Source: CAYVMN01 sp964452575
Lineage (GTDB): Bacteria > Desulfobacterota > DSM-4660 > Desulfatiglandales > Desulfatiglandaceae
Length of the DNA: 18,611 nt
Assembly (NCBI GenBank): GCA_964452575.1
Contig: CAYVMN010000083.1
Location: 1 to 18,611 of the forward strand
Reading direction: 5' to 3'
Shown piece after piece: positions 14,483-18,611 of this stretch; position 1 is the first letter of the stretch; the number at the start of each line of letters is the position of its first letter. The translations under genes and the position numbers were made by a program. The notes under the pieces are model-generated. The model did not search any database. It saw nothing but the letters and a program-made list of their open reading frames with translations, and was not told the DNA's origin.

Positions 14483-16828
14483 ATGCACAGAAGGCCAACC
14501 TATGAAGAGTTGAAACAGAGGGTAGAGGAATTGGAACTGCAAATAGAGGGGTACCGAGAGGTCGAGTTGAAAAGGGGCAAGCACGAAAAGGGAGACATCT
14601 TGGATAGCATTAGCGAGCACGTGATATATCATGACACAGAGCAGCGGGTGCTCTGGGCGAACCGGGCTGCGGCAGAGTCGGTGGGTGCCATGCCAGGGGA
14701 ATTGGTCGGACGGTATTGCTATGAGATCTGGCATCAGCGGGCAGAGCCCTGTGAAGATTGTCCGGTTATTGAAGCTATTCGGACCGGTAGCCCCCATGAG
14801 AGAGAAGGCACACGCCTTGATGGCCGGATTTTTTTCATGCGTGGGTACCCCTTTCGGGATGCAAAGGGAGAGATCATTGGCGCTGTTGAGGTGACGGAAG
14901 AAATTACGGAGAGGAAGTTGGCCGAGGCGGGATTGAGGGACTCGGAGGAGAGATATCGAGGACTTTTCGAGAATTCGACTGATTTCATTTATACCCTGGA
15001 TCTCGAAGGCAGCTTTACAGAGGTAAATAGGGCAGCAGAGCGTCTCACCGGCTATACAAAGAAAGAGCTGGTGGGCATGAATTATAAGGATTATACCCCA
15101 TCTGATGACCACGAGAAGATCTTTGATGCCTTCAACCGGGTTTTTGTGACAGGGATTCCTTTACAGGATTTCCCGCTGGAGGTAATCATCAAAGACGGGA
15201 CCAAGAAATACTTTGAGACCAGCGCCACCATCTTGAGAAGGGGAGAGGAGATTATTGGTTTTCAGGGCAGTTCAAGGGATGTTACGGCTAGGGTTCACAC
15301 TGAGGAAGCGTTGCGGGAGAGCGAGGAGAAGTACCGATCCCTTTTTGAGCAGTCAAGAGATGCAATCGTTATTACCAGTGAGAGAGGAGGATTTGTTGAC
15401 GCCAACCGATCTGGCCTGGAGCTCTTTGGTTATACGAGGGATGAAATGACAAAGATAAATTTTCAAAGGCTATACGTTGACCCCAACGATGGGTACAGAT
15501 TCCAGAAAGAGATGGACCAAAGGGGTTTTGTCGGTGATTTTGAGACAAGGTTGAGGAAGAAGGATGGGACTGTGATGGATTGCCTCTTAAGTGTGGTTCG
15601 GCAACGGGCTCAGCAGGGCGCCATTTCACGGTATCAAGGCGTCATCCGGGATATTACCGATCAAAGACGCCTTCAGGCACAACTTCAGCATGCCCAAACG
15701 ATGGAGGCAATCGCAACCCTGGCCGGGGGCATTGCCCACCAGTTTAACAACGCCTTGACTTCCATAATTGGTTACGCCGGCCTTCTTGAAATGGATTTCC
15801 TTAATAATGAGAAGGTTATGAAATATGTACAGGCGATGAAGACATCCGCACACCGGATGGCCCACCTGACCGGCCAGTTGCTGGCCTACGCCCGTGGAGG
15901 GAAATACAATCCCCAGACCCTGTCGTTGACGAATTTCATAGAGGACACCCTTCCCCTGATCCAACACACGATCCAGCCCGACATCCGTGTGGAAACGGAC
16001 CTGCCGGTGGACACCTGGGGCGTGGAGGCGGATAGGACCCAGATGCAGCTGGTGCTCTCCGCCATAATGGCCAATTCAAACGAGGCCATAGAAGGGCCGG
16101 GCCGTATTCGTGTTTCCACAAGGAACCTGGAGCTTGACCACAGGCAGCTCAGTGGGCATCCTGGCGCCAGGCCTGGCCCGTATGTCCGCCTGAGTATACA
16201 GGATGACGGGAAGGGAATGGACGAGGAGACAAAAGGCAGGATATTCGAACCCTTTTTCACCACACATTTCATTGGCCGAGGGCTGGGTATGGCATCGGTT
16301 TACGGCATTGTCAGCAATCATAGAGGGTGGATTGAGGTTGACTCAGAACCGGGAAAAGGGACAGAGGTCCGTATCTATTTGCCGGCCTTTGGGCCTGAGG
16401 CAGAGATAGAGGCAGGGGAAGGGGCTATGCCCGGGACAGGTATTGAACTCCCCGGGGGTCAGGGAATTGTCCTGGTGATTGAGGACGAAGAAGATGTAAT
16501 GAGGATAACCCGAGTGGCGCTGGAGAGACTCGGCTACCGCGTCTTGGAGGCCAGGACAGGCGGTGAGGCCGTGGAAATTGCCCGGACCTTTGATGGGGAT
16601 ATTGACCTTGCCCTCCTGGACATAAGACTCCCTGATATGAGTGGTGGCAAGGTGTATCCTCTTATCATGGAGGCCAGACCGAAGCTGAGAGTGATCGTAT
16701 GCAGCGGTTATGCCATTGATGGCCCTGCCAGGGAGATAATTGATGCAGGTGCAGAAAACTTCATTCAGAAACCGTTCCTGGTATCAACACTGGCTGAGAA
16801 GTTGAAGGAGGCGTTGGAGGGTAAGTAA
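14483..16828 (+). CDS. Cytosolic hybrid histidine kinase: PAS-PAS-PAS-HisKA-HATPase-REC
   Basis: Two-component sensor of 781 residues with no membrane segment, so it senses a cytoplasmic signal. After a short coiled coil (RPTYEELKQRVEELELQI) come PAS1 (about 35-150), PAS2 (155-275) and PAS3 (280-400). The HisKA helix carries GGIAHQFNNAL with phospho-acceptor His419. The HATPase has an N box around NSNEAIEG, a G1 box DDGKGMDEE and a G2 segment GRGLGMASVYGIV. The C-terminal receiver (about 660-780) has the acidic patch EDEED, phospho-acceptor Asp713 in LLDIRLPDM and Lys in FIQKPF. PAS1 contains Cys79, His84, Cys90 and Cys93, a possible metal or redox site (inference). AGGAGG at 14469-14474 is 8 bases before this ATG, so I prefer it to the in-frame TTG at 14480. 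No output regulator is adjacent; a partner must be elsewhere. Confidence 0.92.
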   Translation: MHRRPTYEELKQRVEELELQIEGYREVELKRGKHEKGDILDSISEHVIYHDTEQRVLWANRAAAESVGAMPGELVGRYCYEIWHQRAEPCEDCPVIEAIRTGSPHEREGTRLDGRIFFMRGYPFRDAKGEIIGAVEVTEEITERKLAEAGLRDSEERYRGLFENSTDFIYTLDLEGSFTEVNRAAERLTGYTKKELVGMNYKDYTPSDDHEKIFDAFNRVFVTGIPLQDFPLEVIIKDGTKKYFETSATILRRGEEIIGFQGSSRDVTARVHTEEALRESEEKYRSLFEQSRDAIVITSERGGFVDANRSGLELFGYTRDEMTKINFQRLYVDPNDGYRFQKEMDQRGFVGDFETRLRKKDGTVMDCLLSVVRQRAQQGAISRYQGVIRDITDQRRLQAQLQHAQTMEAIATLAGGIAHQFNNALTSIIGYAGLLEMDFLNNEKVMKYVQAMKTSAHRMAHLTGQLLAYARGGKYNPQTLSLTNFIEDTLPLIQHTIQPDIRVETDLPVDTWGVEADRTQMQLVLSAIMANSNEAIEGPGRIRVSTRNLELDHRQLSGHPGARPGPYVRLSIQDDGKGMDEETKGRIFEPFFTTHFIGRGLGMASVYGIVSNHRGWIEVDSEPGKGTEVRIYLPAFGPEAEIEAGEGAMPGTGIELPGGQGIVLVIEDEEDVMRITRVALERLGYRVLEARTGGEAVEIARTFDGDIDLALLDIRLPDMSGGKVYPLIMEARPKLRVIVCSGYAIDGPAREIIDAGAENFIQKPFLVSTLAEKLKEALEGK

Positions 16829-16841
16829 TGCCGACCTCCGG

Positions 16842-17675
16842 TTATGCGATCTCGCAGACGGCATTGCTCAAGGCCACCCCCCGTTCTGTCTCCACCTGCA
16901 CGATGGCCCGGCCCTCTTGCATCCAGCAGTGCGTGGTGAGGGTATCTCCGGGATAGACCACACTGGCAAACCGGGCCCTGAAGCCCTTAAGGCGCTCCAC
17001 CTGGCCGCCTAATACGTTACTGACGATATCCCTGACGACAAAGCCGTAAGTACAGAGGCCATGAAGGATCGGTCTATCGAATCCCCCCTTTTTGGCGAAA
17101 TCCGGTACCAGATGCAGGGGATTCAGGTCGCCGCTGAGCCGGTAGAGCGCTGCCTGATTTTCAGGGATTTTGGAGGTGAGGGTGTAGTCCGGCAGCACGC
17201 CTTCAGGCGGATTCACCATCTCGGACTTTGGACCGGGGTCTCCCCCAAAGCCGCCTGCGCCCACATAGAAATTAACCCAGTCGGTATCAAAGACATGGCT
17301 CCCGTCCTCTGTGTGGCCTGTTACATGGATATGGTAGAGAGCTGCCTTTCCCTTGTCGTATATATTTGTCACCTCGCCCACCACTGAAAAGCGGCCCTCT
17401 GATGGCAGGGGCTCAAAGAGCCGGATCGCATGCTCGCCGTGCAGGAAGCGTGAGAAGTCGACCTGGCCCGGCGAAAGGGGGAAGGCCTTGATAGCCGGAA
17501 CCACGCAGAAGCTGGGCAGGACCTTCAGGCCCCCGGGTGCGTTTTCATACACAAGATCCAGATCCTCAGCAGAGGCCCCCACACCCAGGGCATAAATGAC
17601 CACGTCCTTCCATGTGTACTCAAAGATTACTGGTTCTGTCTTCCTGCCTATAACACCCAGATCCACTTGGGGCAT
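16842..17675 (-). CDS. MaoC-type (R)-specific enoyl-CoA hydratase (hydratase 2)
   Basis: Predicted to hydrate trans-2-enoyl-CoA to (R)-3-hydroxyacyl-CoA, or a related CoA thioester, in the cytoplasm. The 277 residues form a double hot-dog protein like the hydratase-2 unit of eukaryotic MFE-2. The N-terminal hot dog (about 1-135) lacks catalytic residues and helps bind substrate. The C-terminal one carries the signature YRLSGDLNPLHLVPDFAKKG with catalytic Asp183 and His188, then FDRPILHGLCTYGF. The start is the ATG at 17675, with AAGGAGG ending 6 bases upstream; a longer reading to 17840 would run through the upstream ferredoxin gene in the wrong frame. The Shine-Dalgarno overlaps the TAA of that gene, so the two are coupled. 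The gene converges on the kinase with a 13-base gap and no visible terminator. Substrate unknown. Confidence 0.9.
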   Translation of the reverse strand: MPQVDLGVIGRKTEPVIFEYTWKDVVIYALGVGASAEDLDLVYENAPGGLKVLPSFCVVPAIKAFPLSPGQVDFSRFLHGEHAIRLFEPLPSEGRFSVVGEVTNIYDKGKAALYHIHVTGHTEDGSHVFDTDWVNFYVGAGGFGGDPGPKSEMVNPPEGVLPDYTLTSKIPENQAALYRLSGDLNPLHLVPDFAKKGGFDRPILHGLCTYGFVVRDIVSNVLGGQVERLKGFRARFASVVYPGDTLTTHCWMQEGRAIVQVETERGVALSNAVCEIA

Positions 17676-17686
17676 AATCCACCTCC

Positions 17687-18250
17687 TTAGTCGTTTCTGG
17701 CCTTGGGTTTGATGACAACGGCCGGTCTTGTCCTTCCTGAGTACCTGAATCCTTCCGTCTCCCTTATGGTTCCATATCTCTTCTCCAGTTCCTCTAACGG
17801 GGCGGCATCCAGGGCCCTGACCGGGCAGGTCTCGATGCAACTGGGGGGCTTGCCTTGAGAGAAGCGGTCGAGACAGTAGTTACACTTTCTCATCCTTGCC
17901 CCCTTCTCAGGCCCGAACTGGGGGGCGTCATAGGGGCAGGCCTTGAGGCATTTTTCGTCGCATTCCCTATTCCCCAGACAGGCATCGCTATCCACCAGGA
18001 CGATGCCATCTTCATTCCTCTTTTTTATGGCGCTGCTCGGGCATGCCGGAACACAGACCGGATCCAGACAGTGCCAGCAGGGGGCAATCATATAGCTGAC
18101 AGATACGTTTGGGAACTTGCCCCTTTCCGTGTAAAGGAGCCGCACCCAGTTCTCTGGCCCGGCCGGTATGTCGTTCCAGTCCTTGCAGGCCACAGTGCAG
18201 GCACTGCAGCCCGTGCACCGGGTCTGATCGAAGTAAAATCCTACCTGCAT
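17687..18250 (-). CDS. Four-cluster [4Fe-4S] ferredoxin subunit of molybdopterin oxidoreductase (DmsB-like)
   Basis: Electron-transfer subunit of 187 residues partnering the molybdopterin subunit encoded just upstream. Sixteen cysteines form four groups: 12/15/18/22, 58/61/66/70 (CWHCLDPVCVPACP), 91/97/101/105, and 123/126/138/142 (CNYC ... CIETCP). Groups 1, 2 and 4 have standard DmsB-family spacing; group 3 (CLGNRECDEKCLKACP) is C-X5-C-X3-C-X3-C instead of C-X2-C-X2-C-X3-C. There is no twin-arginine signal or membrane segment, so its location depends on the catalytic subunit. The start is the ATG at 18250, with GGAGGT (18257-18262) 6 bases upstream; the longer frame to 18292 would overlap the upstream gene and lacks such a site. 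Its stop lies in the ribosome-binding site of the MaoC gene. Confidence 0.93.
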   Translation of the reverse strand: MQVGFYFDQTRCTGCSACTVACKDWNDIPAGPENWVRLLYTERGKFPNVSVSYMIAPCWHCLDPVCVPACPSSAIKKRNEDGIVLVDSDACLGNRECDEKCLKACPYDAPQFGPEKGARMRKCNYCLDRFSQGKPPSCIETCPVRALDAAPLEELEKRYGTIRETEGFRYSGRTRPAVVIKPKARND

Positions 18251-18264
18251 TGGAATACCTCCAC

Positions 18265-18611
18265 TTACGCCTTTTCCACCTGTACAAGGCACGTATTCAT
18301 GACACAGGCCCCACCCCCTGAGTAGGCATCGTTTGTAAGGGTGTTCGCGCAGCCTCCACGGTCGATTCCGTTTTCATCCGGATCATACCAGGCGCCCTCA
18401 AATATGCAGAGAACTCCTGGCATGATACGCTCCGTCACCCAGGCCGTGATGGCCACCTTGCCGCGATCGTTAAACACATGGATCTTGTCCCCATCCTTGA
18501 TCCCCCTTGGTTCTGCGTCGACCGGGTTGATCCAGGCCCGGTGGGGCTCCACCTCCCTGAGCCATTCCACCTTATACAGTTCAGAGTGTACCCTGTTCCT
18601 GGGATGGGGGG
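18265..18611 (-). CDS. Molybdopterin oxidoreductase catalytic subunit, C-terminal part (DMSO reductase family; truncated by window edge)
   Basis: About 114 residues of the C-terminal molydopterin-dinucleotide-binding domain are visible. Family-typical features, in order: HPRNRVHSELYKVEWLRE, PHRAWINPVDAEPRGIKDGD (cofactor-binding beta barrel), VFNDRGK, TERIMPGVLCIFEGAWYDPD, then RGGCANTLTND and the near-terminal GACVMNTCLVQVEK. The frame is open to the last base, so the start lies beyond 18611. It precedes the four-cluster ferredoxin gene by 14 bases, the usual catalytic/Fe-S order. In the DMSO reductase family the substrate is set by residues outside this part, so it cannot be named; a CoA-linked or organic substrate is hinted at only by the MaoC neighbour. 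An AOR-type or xanthine-oxidase-type enzyme does not fit these motifs. Confidence 0.9.
   Translation of the reverse strand, partial: PHPRNRVHSELYKVEWLREVEPHRAWINPVDAEPRGIKDGDKIHVFNDRGKVAITAWVTERIMPGVLCIFEGAWYDPDENGIDRGGCANTLTNDAYSGGGACVMNTCLVQVEKA

Noticed and set aside
14411..15112. A 233-codon open frame on the minus strand
   Set aside because: It runs antisense through PAS1 and PAS2 of the intact kinase and across the terminator; no ribosome-binding site or domain is seen.
17676..17840. Longer N-terminus for the MaoC protein (332 residues)
   Set aside because: The extra 55 residues read through the ferredoxin gene in another frame and do not look like a hot-dog fold; the ATG at 17675 has a strong Shine-Dalgarno.
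1..18611. tRNA genes, CRISPR arrays, insertion sequences, phage attachment sites
   Set aside because: I looked on both strands by eye and found no cloverleaf, spaced repeat array, transposase or integrase; only the short heptamer repeats listed.

Overview
The window looks like a bacterial chromosome segment. The nearest affiliation I can infer is Desulfobacterota (the former Deltaproteobacteria) or a close relative. The grounds are indirect: large multihaem c-type cytochromes, a DMSO-reductase-type molybdoenzyme operon, a cytosolic PAS-rich hybrid kinase starting with an 'RPTYEEL' segment, frequent AGG arginine codons and moderate GC. There is no rRNA, tRNA, CRISPR array, transposase or phage gene that I can see.

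Layout. (1) 1-3149, plus strand: the end of pheS, complete pheT and a small MerR-type regulator, almost without gaps. (2) 3243-6945: two large secreted multihaem cytochromes, with 12 and 10 predicted haems. They are clear paralogues, and no membrane partner lies next to them. (3) 7010-12697: a Ppx/GppA phosphatase overlapping guaB, then guaA, then an MscS-like membrane protein. This is a likely operon linking guanine nucleotide synthesis to phosphate-alarmone or polyphosphate turnover. (4) 12911-14341: a remodelled accessory patch with two small coiled-coil-like proteins, a 29-codon ORF with an ideal ribosome-binding site, and the wreck of a PAS/response-regulator hybrid kinase. (5) 14406-16828: a strong intrinsic terminator, then an intact three-PAS hybrid histidine kinase. 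(6) 16842-18611, minus strand, convergent with the kinase: the 3' end of a molybdopterin oxidoreductase operon (catalytic subunit C-terminus, four-cluster ferredoxin subunit, MaoC-type hydratase).

How it fits together. Regions 1 and 3 are housekeeping (tRNA charging, GMP synthesis). Regions 2 and 6 belong to anaerobic respiration or redox chemistry: periplasmic electron carriers, and a Mo/Fe-S oxidoreductase tied to a CoA-thioester hydratase. Region 4-5 is a signalling island in which one hybrid kinase has decayed beside a living relative.

The points most worth attention are the cytochrome pair, in which one haem site aligns exactly with a site that has lost all its ligands; the ppx-guaB overlap; the domain-sized deletion in the kinase relic; the tandem beta-domain in the MscS-like protein; and the odd third cluster motif of the ferredoxin subunit. 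I did not find a complete, clearly undescribed multi-gene system.
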